DNA of 64,000 bases, from the NCBI RefSeq assembly GCF_000143535.2, contig NC_037318.1:1860001-1924000 (forward strand), written 5' to 3'. This DNA is from Botrytis cinerea B05.10 (taxonomy: Eukaryota; Ascomycota; Leotiomycetes; Helotiales; Sclerotiniaceae). Shown here piece by piece: positions 1 to 9,138 of the stretch. The position numbers and the translations under genes are program-made. The number at the start of each line of letters is the position of its first letter. The first letter of the stretch is position 1. The notes below the pieces were generated by a model. That model searched no databases and was not told the DNA's origin. It saw only the letters and a list, made by a program, of their open reading frames with translations.

Positions 1-2148
1 ACGTTTATCCCGCCTTGAGAACATCATGGGACAGTTCGGCGCAGCCGGTAAGTCAAATGTATCCATTCACTCACTCAGTGCAGATTGTCTCTAAATGTTA
101 CATAGCCAGAGAGAATAACGATCAGGCCCCACCAACTGCGCAAGACATTGAAGGTCATTCATTTGAGCAAGACTTTAGTCGTCTCAAAGTTAGTGAGTCA
201 AAGAGTTATTATGTGAACAACGCATTATGGGTCACTCTCTCAAATGAGGCAAGTCCCTCCATTATTTCTTGCTCTCCTTTCTCATGGCTGAAATCATCTG
301 TAGGTTGAAGACCTGCGTGATCTTCTTTTTGAGCCTGCTAGTGAAGATGCTGGCTACGAGCCTTCCATCTCTTCATCCGCCACCACCACCGCCACTTCAC
401 CGTCATCTCCTCAGCTGGGACTGAATGCTGCCATTTTTGGCTATCGCGCCATTGCTTCACCTCTGTACCATTACCATCCCTCACTACAACAAGCTGTAAC
501 CCTCTTTGCCGCATTCAGTGAGAATGTCGCGCCGCTGGTCCGTATATTTCACATGCCGACCTTGACAAGAATCTACTGGGATGCCATCGCTTCTCTGAGC
601 ACAGTCGACAAGCATACCGAGACCCTGTTATTCACTATTCATTATTCGGCTGTCATCAGTCTTAACCTGGAGCAATGTCTGAATATTCTGGACGAGACTC
701 GTGAAGCTGCCCTGGAAAGATATCGGTTTGCGGTGGAACAGGCTCTCGCTCAAGGCAACCTCCTCAGTACTCAGAGTATGACCATGCTGCAAGCTGCAGT
801 GCTTTTCTTGTCTGCTCTACCAAATGAAGACGACTCACGTGCTGCATGGGCACTCACATCTCTGGTCTTCCATATCGCAAGGACCATGGGTCTCCATCGC
901 GATGGCACCATATTCGGGCTAAAGCCTTTCGAGACCGAACTGCGCCGCCGTTTATGGTGGCAGATTTGCATCATCGATAGCCGCTCGTCAGAATATCACT
1001 GCAATGAACCTATTGCCCAAGGTTTTGTGACAGATACCAAGCCCCCGTTGCACATTAATGATGTTGACTTGTCACCTGAGATGGTGGAGCCTCCATCTGA
1101 AAGATGGGACCATGCGACTGACATGACGCTCACGTTGGTCAGGTGTGAGGCTATACAGACAGGTCTGAAGCTGGGTCGCATGAGACACAAGCAGAGCAAA
1201 GCATCAGAAGATGGAGGTACCCCAAGGGTAGATGATGCCTCTGATTCTCCCAAGTCTCTGATCCAGGAATTGGAAACTCGGTTACGGGACAAATATCTAC
1301 CTATCTGTGATACTTCCGTACCATTTCAACTTCTTTCTTCAGCAGTGGCACAGATCATCCTTGGACGATTCTGGCTTATTACTCAGTACTCAGTAGTGTC
1401 ACGAGAAAAGGACGTCGATGGCAGAAACAAGAGCAACCAATTCCCTCCCACTCCCAACACCGCAGGCCAGCTGGAGAACAAAGTGCGCGATGAGCTCTTC
1501 CAAACTTCAATCAAGATACTAGAAGTGTCAGGAATGCTTCTCACGAGCAAAGAGATAATACAATTCACATGGTACTCAAAAACTCACATCCAATGGGGTG
1601 CCATGGCATTTGTTCTCTCTGAGCTATGCGCTCGACTTCAATCAGCACAATGTGATCAGGCATGGGACTGCGTAACGGCAGTATACGAGGGATGGAGAGT
1701 CGATGAGAGCAGACAAGATGAAACTCGCCTTGCCTTGTGGCGTCCTATAAAAAGGCTCATGGCTAAAGCTCGCTATGTTAAAGAAATACAGCAGACTACT
1801 CCTGGGCAGTCGTCAAACGCTGGTCGTAGAGTTCAGAGAAGAGATCCGGTTCTGTACTCTCCTTCACCGGGACTTTTCTCGCAGTATCCAACACCAGCAT
1901 ACTCTAACAATTGGTATGGACAGCTGCAGCAGACACCGCCTTCTACATCAGCTTCAGAAGTATCATTGCCTGGCATGGCAGCAGTGCCACTTGACAGCAG
2001 TGGCCAGTCAGATGCCCTACAGAGAGTAATTGGCACGGAAACTCTAGGTCTTTTCATGGATATGATTCCGGAATGGCCCTGGGTTGATGCTGAACATGGA
2101 GCTTCATCTCTGGCGGGGTTTGATCTTGGGCGACCAAGATTTAATTAA
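1..2148 (+). CDS. Fungal-specific (Zn2Cys6-type) transcription factor, 3' part
   Basis: A regulator gene that starts left of the window, so the DNA-binding zinc cluster is not seen. The first exon (to 47) ends in a leucine-rich linker stretch ([12 protein letters not shown]) like the coiled coil that follows Zn2Cys6 clusters. I join exons 1-47, 106-248 and 304-2148, giving 677 visible residues. The intron at 48-105 is GT-AG; the one at 249-303 starts GCAAGT and is therefore GC-AG. Both joins keep the frame. The large exon carries the fungal_trans (middle homology) region, with the signature [14 protein letters not shown] near visible residue 275 and a preceding [12 protein letters not shown] helix. 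The C-terminus is Ser/Pro/Gln-rich, as in activation domains. It is convergent with the NmrA-like gene (196 bp between stops), so the two do not share a promoter. The target genes are unknown. Confidence 0.88.
249..303 (+). other. GC-AG intron in the transcription factor gene
   Basis: The sequence reads GAG|GCAAGT at 246-254 and CTGTAG|GTT at 298-306. Removing 249-303 (55 bp) joins a peptide ending LSNE to one starting [11 protein letters not shown], a continuous regulator-like sequence. Without the splice the frame hits a stop at about 308. GC donors are a known minor class that compensates with strong flanking consensus (AG|GCAAGT), as here. No better GT donor lies nearby in the same phase. 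Confidence 0.75.
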
Positions 2149-2343
2149 TTAAATCATCTAGCAATTACATCTTACAGCTTCGATTTCATTACACCACCAA
2201 CAAGAAATCCTCTCATAGATAGTCTACTGAAGATAGAAATACATAAGTAATATGTGTTTATTGACTTAAATAGCAAGTGCTAATCTATATAAATTGATAT
2301 GTTTTGCCGATCCCAGTGCTGATATAAACTGATGCTCAACATC

Positions 2344-3324
2344 TCAGTTGAAGTACCTTGGTATCTCTCTCTTAACAAAGTCGTCAAATGATGTAGCTTT
2401 GCGGACTGTCAAGAGCTCAACGTTACCCCGGGACTTCTCATAGTCCTCAGGAGCATATAGTGCCCTCGTCTCCACCATGGACTTGGCTAGAGACTTGGCG
2501 ACCACGTCAGGAACATGAAGCTTGGCCAGATTCTCAAGGTACTGCTCAACCGTGATATGATTCACCTTGACTTCAGGCTTACCAGCAGCAACAAGCTCTC
2601 GGTTGATGATCTCCCACTGCAAAGTCTGAGAGAGCAAAGCTGGTCCACTAAGATACACAACATCCTTCTTGGGGTCTCCTTGATAGCCACTCGCGTACAG
2701 CCGCGGACTGACTAACACGGCAGCAGCCGCACGCCCAATATCCTTCGGGTCAATGGGATCGTGCGGCACTTCTGGAGCTAGCAAATTGACTTGTTTAGGC
2801 TCCGAAGATCGATCAAGGTAAATTCGCAGCGGGTTGCTCGCAAAGAAGCCCGCCCGTACCGCTGCATGTGGCACCTCGAGTTCTTCCAGCGCAATCTCAA
2901 CCTGCGCATGCTGCCATGGGATGAAGTGGTCTGGCTTGATGGATCGAATGTCACCCTTTGTGGTGCCCGCGGTCCTGATCTGACTGGTCGACAGGAACAC
3001 GACATACTGGATGCCAGCGTCGCGCAGGGCGGTAATGGCACCACGCAACGTGTCCTTGGAGCGCACGGCGTAGATGAAGGCAGCCTGGGCGCCTGTCTCG
3101 TGCACGGCCTGCTTCACAGAGTCCAGGTCGGTTAAGTCGGCACTGGTGCGCTGCAGATCTGCGGCGCGCTCTTGATCGGGCGAGATCCACTCGTTGTGCT
3201 TGGATGTGTCGCGTAGGGCGATGAAGACGTGGGCGCCGAGAGCGTGGGCCTCGAGTGCGACGGCGGAGCCAACTTCGCCAGTGGCACCAAAGACAAGGAC
3301 TTTGGAGAAATGTGGAGATGACAT
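2344..3324 (-). CDS. NmrA-like NAD(P)-binding protein
   Basis: A single-exon gene of 326 residues starting MSSPHFSKVLVFGATGEVG. The GxxGxxG dinucleotide-binding motif lies at residues 13-19 after the first beta strand, and the protein has the layout of the NmrA-like/atypical short-chain dehydrogenase family: Rossmann N-half, then a substrate-binding C-half with a PxDPKDIG motif. There is no YxxxK catalytic pair in the usual place, so a redox-sensing or regulatory role is as likely as an enzymatic one; both occur in this family. The length fits (about 300-350 residues). It faces the transcription factor tail to tail. The upstream region to 3670 looks like an ordinary promoter before the inverted-repeat element begins. 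The cofactor fold call is firm; the biological role is unknown. Confidence 0.9.
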   Translation of the reverse strand: MSSPHFSKVLVFGATGEVGSAVALEAHALGAHVFIALRDTSKHNEWISPDQERAADLQRTSADLTDLDSVKQAVHETGAQAAFIYAVRSKDTLRGAITALRDAGIQYVVFLSTSQIRTAGTTKGDIRSIKPDHFIPWQHAQVEIALEELEVPHAAVRAGFFASNPLRIYLDRSSEPKQVNLLAPEVPHDPIDPKDIGRAAAAVLVSPRLYASGYQGDPKKDVVYLSGPALLSQTLQWEIINRELVAAGKPEVKVNHITVEQYLENLAKLHVPDVVAKSLAKSMVETRALYAPEDYEKSRGNVELLTVRKATSFDDFVKREIPRYFN

Positions 3325-3671
3325 GGTGCAAAGTGAGATAAGCAGGGATGGAGGGTGTCAGTGAAGGTGGTATACAGTACAGTAGAATGGTAGGGCAGCT
3401 GGAGCTTGTTTCGGTGGACCAGAGTGTGTTGACATATCAGCATCTATGTACTCACATTTAAGGTCCGAAGATGACCGCCAGTAATCGTTTGGAATTCCGA
3501 ATTTCAGCGTCATCCTCAGCGATCATTCCTGTTCGCTCAAGTCTCGGATAACCAGCCCGAAGACGCGAATGTGGAGCCTCGCCATCTCGCATAATCGCAT
3601 AACTACGACTCGCGATTGGTTGCCTCTGATCAACCCCTGAAACCTGTCATGTCCAAATTTGGCAACATTTA

Positions 3672-4201
3672 TAGCGTCTTTTTGGAACAAAAAGTAACAA
3701 AAACCAGCTTTTTAATAAAGATTACTAGTTTCTAATATAAATTACTGATTTTCAATAAAGATTACTAGTTTTTTAATATAAATCGCTAATTTTAAATATA
3801 GATTACTAATTTCAATTATATAATTATATAATCGCACAATTACACAATCACATAACTAATTGTATAATCATACTAATAATTTTTTTAGAATTTCTAAAAA
3901 ATAAAAAAGTCTTTAGAATTTCTAAAAAGAAAAGTTTTTAGAATTTCTATAAAAAATCAATAAGTTCTTAGAATTTCTAAATTTTGATTTTATTTTAGAA
4001 TTTCTAAATATGTAAATTTTTAGAATTTCTAAAAAAAATCATTAATACGATTATGCGATTATTCGATTGTGCGATTGTGTGATTGTACAATTGAAATTAG
4101 TAATCTATATCTAAAATTAGCGATTTATATTAAAAAACTAGCAATCTACATTAAAAAGCTGGTTTTTATCACTTTTTACTTTTTGTCTCAAAAAGACACC
4201 A
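3672..4201. mobile_element. MITE-like AT-rich foldback element with about 170-bp terminal inverted repeats
   Basis: The left arm begins TAGCGTCTTTTTGGAACAAA. The right arm, read in reverse, begins TGGTGTCTTTTTGAGACAAA and then follows the left arm closely for about 170 bp (shared blocks AAAAACCAGCTTTTTAAT and ATATAAATCGCTAATTTTA). The left arm has one extra internal duplication of a block AATAAAGATTACTAGTTT. The centre (about 3884-4030) holds six copies of the near-palindrome TAGAATTTCTA. TA dinucleotides flank both ends (3670-3671 and 4202-4203), which fits a Tc1/mariner-type target duplication. There is no coding capacity. Whether it is a MITE or a solo hairpin cannot be settled without other copies. 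Confidence 0.8.
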
Positions 4202-4523
4202 TACAATTCCTGCAATTGTCTAACAACCTGTCAGTCAATTAAGTCCAGACAATAATAAACTCAAACTTATTTACTGTACAGATATTAATGCAAATGATAT
4301 TTACTAACATTGATAGCACGATTCTTTTCAGCTGGGCCGAATGGCGCAGAAGCCTTGATTGTTGTGCGTCGATGCTCGCGATAATTTTGAGCAGACAAAA
4401 TCCATAATATGAATAAACAGAAAAAATTCGAGAAATGATAGGAATGAACAAGTTGGATCAATTTTATCGTATTTCTAATCTTGATCAAGTAACTAAAGTC
4501 GTATAACCAAATCTACTAATCCT

Positions 4524-5962
4524 CTACCCTAGAACAACATCAATCACCGATATGAAGCTACCATAAGGCGTGTTGACAGCATTAATCTTGAGCCTTGAGT
4601 CCACCGCCTCCAAGATCGCTTTCCAGCCCTCGAGGTCTCGCTCAAGGGAGTTGAACAGCTGCATCATACCCACATCGCGAGATCGAAGAACACGCTCATT
4701 CACAGACGAGACAGTGCCAGGCCCAGGGACGACAAAGTCCATGATCAGCACGTGTAATTGCTGACCCATGGACTCAACAGTGTTCTTGAGGATCTTGACA
4801 GAGTTCTAAAAGTCCCAGCTGTGAAAGATCTGGCGCAAGATGTAGAAATCAGCGCCGACGACTGGTTGCTTCTGGAAGAAGTCGTATTCTTGGAATTGGA
4901 TATGGTTGGCGATGCTGGCCTCGTTGTTCTCCTTGATGACTTTGGCGCCTTCTTCAACGACGTGAGGAATGTCTTGGATGATGAAGTTGAGGTCGGGGAA
5001 GGCTTCGGCTAGCTTCACGCAGCTATGTCCAATAATGCCTCCAATCTTTCGCGAGACAAGTTAGCTTCCGTTACATGATAGGATATGGAGAAATAGACAA
5101 GACTTACATCAACAACGCTGGCCTTGCCAAGTCCAACCTAGTCAAAGCCACTAACAAGATGCTTCAAGTCACTCTTGGGGCTAGTCGCAATCGCATCCAT
5201 AACACGACCAAAAAGCTTGTAAACATCAGGCTGCTTGGCAATGTACTCATACATGCGGAGATCAGTATTAAAAGCGGCATTGAAAGCTGCATTGTTGGGA
5301 GCAGTGCTATCAGGCCATCTCTCATGAGCGTTAACCATAGACGCAATGACTGGGGCAATGATGCTTGTCATCCAGGCCCTCTGATCAGAGAATCGGGTGT
5401 TTGTCACCAAAGCAGCGGAGATAGCTGAGTGCGCGATGAAACCTGGCTCAGGCTCGGCAATAGACGGTTTGTCATACCCATGCGGGCGAGGGTCTTTAGC
5501 CGCAGCTCAGATACACCAGCCTTGGAAGCCAGTTCTTTATAAGAGATCTTGCCTTCCAGGGGTACAAGCTCGAAGATCTTGAAGTGGCTCATCCATCAGA
5601 GGATTTCCATATAATAGTACTATAACTGTTATTCAAAGTTATAGGCATTGCGTATCGGGAGTACCTACACCTGTGATGTCATTCTGCAAGCACTCGCCAG
5701 GGCCCGAGACAAGCTGAAAGATTTGAAACGCACTATCGAGAAGCTTCTCCTTAGCAATCTGGGCTTCTTCAGGAGCATCAGGTGATAAGTTGATGATGGG
5801 TGTATCCCGCTCGAAGCTAGGCTCGGGAAGTTTGTTGGCTCGGAGGTATCAATTCAACGTAATGGTGTTCTTGTTGAGATCCTGAACTAAGACCTCCAGG
5901 GGGGATAAAGCAGCATACCCATTAACGCTATTAGTACCGTTAGAAATGCCGTTTGAAACCAT
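4524..5962 (-). pseudogene. O-methyltransferase pseudogene (SAM-dependent, secondary-metabolism type)
   Basis: Read right to left, this is a fungal O-methyltransferase: an N-terminal helical region (start at 5962), a winged-helix-like part (HFKIFELVPLEGKISYKEL, about 5540-5587), a SAM-binding region (VVDIGGIIGHS after an intron at 5046-5107, then FPDLNFIIQDIPHVVE), and a C-terminal part with the DFYILRQIFHSWD and HVLIMDFVVPG signatures. It is broken in at least five places: TGA at 5849-5851, TGA at 5596-5598 (where the family has Arg before Trp), a one-base loss in a T run near 5460, TAG at 5138-5140 (in place of a Trp codon) and TAG at 4806-4808. Most of these stops are one transition from a sense codon. 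The gene is divergent from the FAD monooxygenase relic 409 bp away, a typical cluster pairing. It cannot make a working enzyme as it stands. Confidence 0.85.
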
Positions 5963-6371
5963 ATTGGGCAATTCGATTGGCAAATTTTAAGACAAGGAAG
6001 ATAACATTGAATTGCTGCTGCTGAGATGATGCTCAGAAGATTGAAATCAATAGAGCTTGTTAGGTCTTTAAAGTGGTTCCATTTGAATACAACTGCAATA
6101 GTGGATAGCTAAGAAGTTTCAGTGCTCTACCCGTTTTGTAAGTCCGAAGTCCTTCGATAGATATGCGTATCGCAATGCGTGGACGAGGCGACTTTTATAG
6201 TTCAGATATTTTCAGCTGGTGCTTATGTATAAGCTACACTAGTGAGGCGTTGCCTATTTAAATAATCCAGACCACTCTAGAGGACATAATAGCTTGATCT
6301 ATCCCTTCTGAAAGGTTGTAAACCGAGGCAGTTGTAATTCAAAGCATATCCTACTCCATCTCACTATCACC
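5963..6371. promoter_or_regulatory. Former shared divergent promoter of the two dead metabolic genes
   Basis: A 409-bp gap between the start codons of the O-methyltransferase relic (minus) and the monooxygenase relic (plus). No ORF of interest is present. Head-to-head pairs like this usually share a promoter in fungal metabolite clusters. No specific operator can be named from the sequence. Confidence 0.4.
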
Positions 6372-7949
6372 ATGGCCAAACCCGCCCAACATTATAAGGT
6401 CATGATTGCTGAAGGAGGAATTGCTGGAGTCACTCTCACGCTGATATTTGAGAAACTCGGCATCAGCTATTTCCTCCTCGAGAGTCGCGATACTCTCGAG
6501 TCTAACAGAGGCGCTAGTATTGGCCTGTAGCCAAATGGACTTCGCATCCTAGATCAACTCGGTCTTCTGGAGGACATTGAGGAGGCTACTATACCACCTG
6601 AGAAGTGATTCTCTTATGATAGCAAGGGCAACCTGATGAATGATTCTAACGCTATGGGCCAACATCGTGAAACGTTGGTATAATTGAATTCTGTTTATCT
6701 TGATTGTTAGCTAATAGGGTATAAATTAGGATCGGATATCCTATTGCCTTTGTTGAGTGTTGCAAGTTGTTACCTATTATAGTACGTCACATTTAGCGCA
6801 CAGAATGTGTCAGAACTTCAGCACGCGTTGCTTCAATCGAGGAGAGTGACGATTATGTCACAGTCACAACAATCGACGGCCTGTCTCTTACAGCAGACAT
6901 TGTTGTTGGTGCCGATGGCGTGCGAAGCACTGTCCGCATACAAATTGACTCAAATATTCCTGAAGAATTGACTGCAGATGACTGTGAGTTATGTGTCAAG
7001 CTGATCATCGTGAACTTCCACTAACTTATGACCAGACATTAGTGTTGCCTGCTCCACAGTCTATGGCATGTCAGCGCCCACCGAAGGCATCGCCTAGGGT
7101 GAGCGCTTTGCCGTTTACCGAGAGAACCAAACAGTCATCGGCTTCACAGGTAAAGATGGGATTGTATTCTGGCTCGTCTTTGAGAACCTCGGCCAGAACG
7201 TCCCATTTTCTCAGGTCCCACGATACACCGAAGCTGAGGCCGAGGCTCTCTGCCAAAGCGTTGCCTATATACAGGTCACTCCAAAGCTCAAGTTTGGAGG
7301 GATTTACAAGAACCGCGTTGTTGCTGTTAAGACTGGCGTTGAGGAAGGCGTCGCGAAAGGATGGCATACTGATCGCGCTATTATTGTTGGCGATGCAGCT
7401 TGTAAGGCTTTATCAGCTGGTGGACAAGGCGCCAGCCAAGTTATAGAGTTATGCGCTGTCTTCGTTAACAGTTTCATGAAAGCGAGAAAGGCTTGCTATC
7501 CTGGCGAGAAGCTGTCTAGCCAGGCAGTCAAGTCTATACTCGTAAGCTATGCTTAAGAGTGTGCACAGCCAGCTATTATAGCCTTAGAGAGATTTCAAAT
7601 GGTTGGCAAGGCGCCTTTGTGCACTCTAGGATCTGTAATTACTTTTGTTAAGGATATGTTAAAGCTTAGTAACGAAGACTGGATTTTGCGTGTGTTTATG
7701 GCGCTTTCTGCTGCGCTGTATTTGGAGGATGTTGAGCTTACAGCTAGAGGACATTTTTACAATAAGGCTGTTAAGGAAGCGCAGGCAGAGATGGCGAGAT
7801 GTCAGAAGGTAGCGAAGGAGGTCAAGGAGACGGAAGAGAAGGAGAGTAAGAAGGCTGTGAGTATTCAAGAGTCTAATCAGCGGAATAAGTTTGCGAGTCT
7901 TCGAAACCCAGTTCAGGTAGCGACTAGAGCCGTTGAGGTTGGCTCTTAG
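6372..7949 (+). pseudogene. FAD-dependent monooxygenase pseudogene (PaxM-like, FAD_binding_3)
   Basis: The start at 6372 gives an N-terminus with the nucleotide-binding pattern ([19 protein letters not shown]; first Gly of GxGxxG lost), then SIGL-stop-PNGLRILDQLG, where relatives have Gln at the stop (TAG, 6528-6530), then TGA at 6606-6608. After an intron the FAD-binding DG motif is clear ([12 protein letters not shown], about 6902-6937). An intron with a GTGAGT donor follows near 6983. Another TAG lies at 7095-7097 inside the conserved segment ending [10 protein letters not shown]. The GD motif region ([17 protein letters not shown]) is at about 7373-7440. The C-terminal part (7599-7949) is in another frame. 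The family hydroxylates or epoxidises aromatic or prenylated substrates in meroterpenoid and indole-diterpene pathways. Together with its neighbour it marks a lost biosynthetic locus. Confidence 0.85.
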
Positions 7950-9138
7950 AATAACCTTCCATCAGAACTATTCGATATCAATCTAAGCCATCTGCTACTG
8001 ATTGCATTCTCCACTCGCTTCACGCAGCTCAACCATGATGCTTAACTAAGAGAGATATTCAACTCGTTCTGACTTGCACAGCCGGTTAAGTTACCTGCTC
8101 CCTCATAAAGCTCTAACTGGAGTGTTTAACATAACCGCCCAATTCAGTCATAAGATTATGTTTCATAATACATACCTAGATCAAGTTCAACTATTCGACG
8201 TAGAATTATAGAATACTAGATTGCTATAGTAATGAAGTCAATGGGAGTCTATGCAAATGCCGAGTTTCGAGTGACCACCCAGGTAAGAAAAGGTATAACA
8301 AGCAAACATTCATCACATTGTTCAATCCATTACCTAGGTAGATATTCTGCTTGTTCCTATGGAAAACCCCTCTGGCATGAAATATCAAAATGACTTCCCT
8401 CTTACAGTTGAATTGTAACAAACGAATACGTCTACACTAAAAAGTTCCTATAAGTTCCTATAAGTTCCCAAAAGTTCAAGAAGAGTTCACAAAAGCCTTA
8501 TTCACACACCTAGTAAAAGAATTTCCTTTAATAACCCTTTCAACTATCCAAATAAAGCACTCCCATCCCACCACACCACTCGAACGACTAAGCAAACCAA
8601 AACAACAAATTCAAATCCAGAACCTACAACCCACATCCTCGAGCATCTTAGTGTCTCGGCGTCCTAAGTGGGATTAGCTCCCACAAATCCAATTTTGAGA
8701 AACTAGATAGTGCTTCTTATTTTGCTTTGTGATTCTTTTCTTCGTTTTTGTTTCTTGCAACTGCAACTGCAACTCCAACTTCAACTTCTTTGACTTTGAC
8801 GCAACGATCTTCCAATAAATTGACTTGGGTTTTGGTTGCCAACAACATAATGATATTTTTTCCCCCTTGGATTGGAATCAATAGGTTCTTCTTCTTCTTT
8901 AAGGATTGTAAGTTCTCTTTCTCTATTTCTCCGTGCCTTTCAACTTATCCTTCGTACCTTAAGTCGCCGTCAACTTCAACTACAACTCTAACTCCCAAGT
9001 TCGAGACTTGGATCTGCGTTACAGGTGATTAAACTCACTTGTGTCACTGCGCCGATAGGCTGCACTTTTAATTCTTCATTCGCAGTTCTCTTTAATTGAT
9101 ATTCATGATACGATACTGACGACGCGATGATTAAATAG
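7950..9138. other. Gene-free stretch
   Basis: No coding region can be supported here. The stretch has short direct repeats of AAGTTCCTAT and AAGTTCC at about 8441-8480 and a CAACTGCAACT microsatellite-like tract near 8757-8785. T- and C-rich strings at 8730-9020 look like intergenic or leader sequence. Confidence 0.5.

Noticed and set aside
81..83. CAG at 81-83 as acceptor of the first intron of the transcription factor
   Set aside because: It leads to a TAA stop within three codons. The TAG acceptor at 103-105 keeps the frame open.
2791..3135. Plus-strand open frame opposite the NmrA-like gene
   Set aside because: Mirror of the minus-strand NmrA coding sequence; no start context and no recognisable protein.
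8640..8720. GTGGGATTAGCTCCCAC hairpin considered as a tRNA part
   Set aside because: No T-loop GTTCGA box, no acceptor stem pairing and the wrong spacing for a tRNA.
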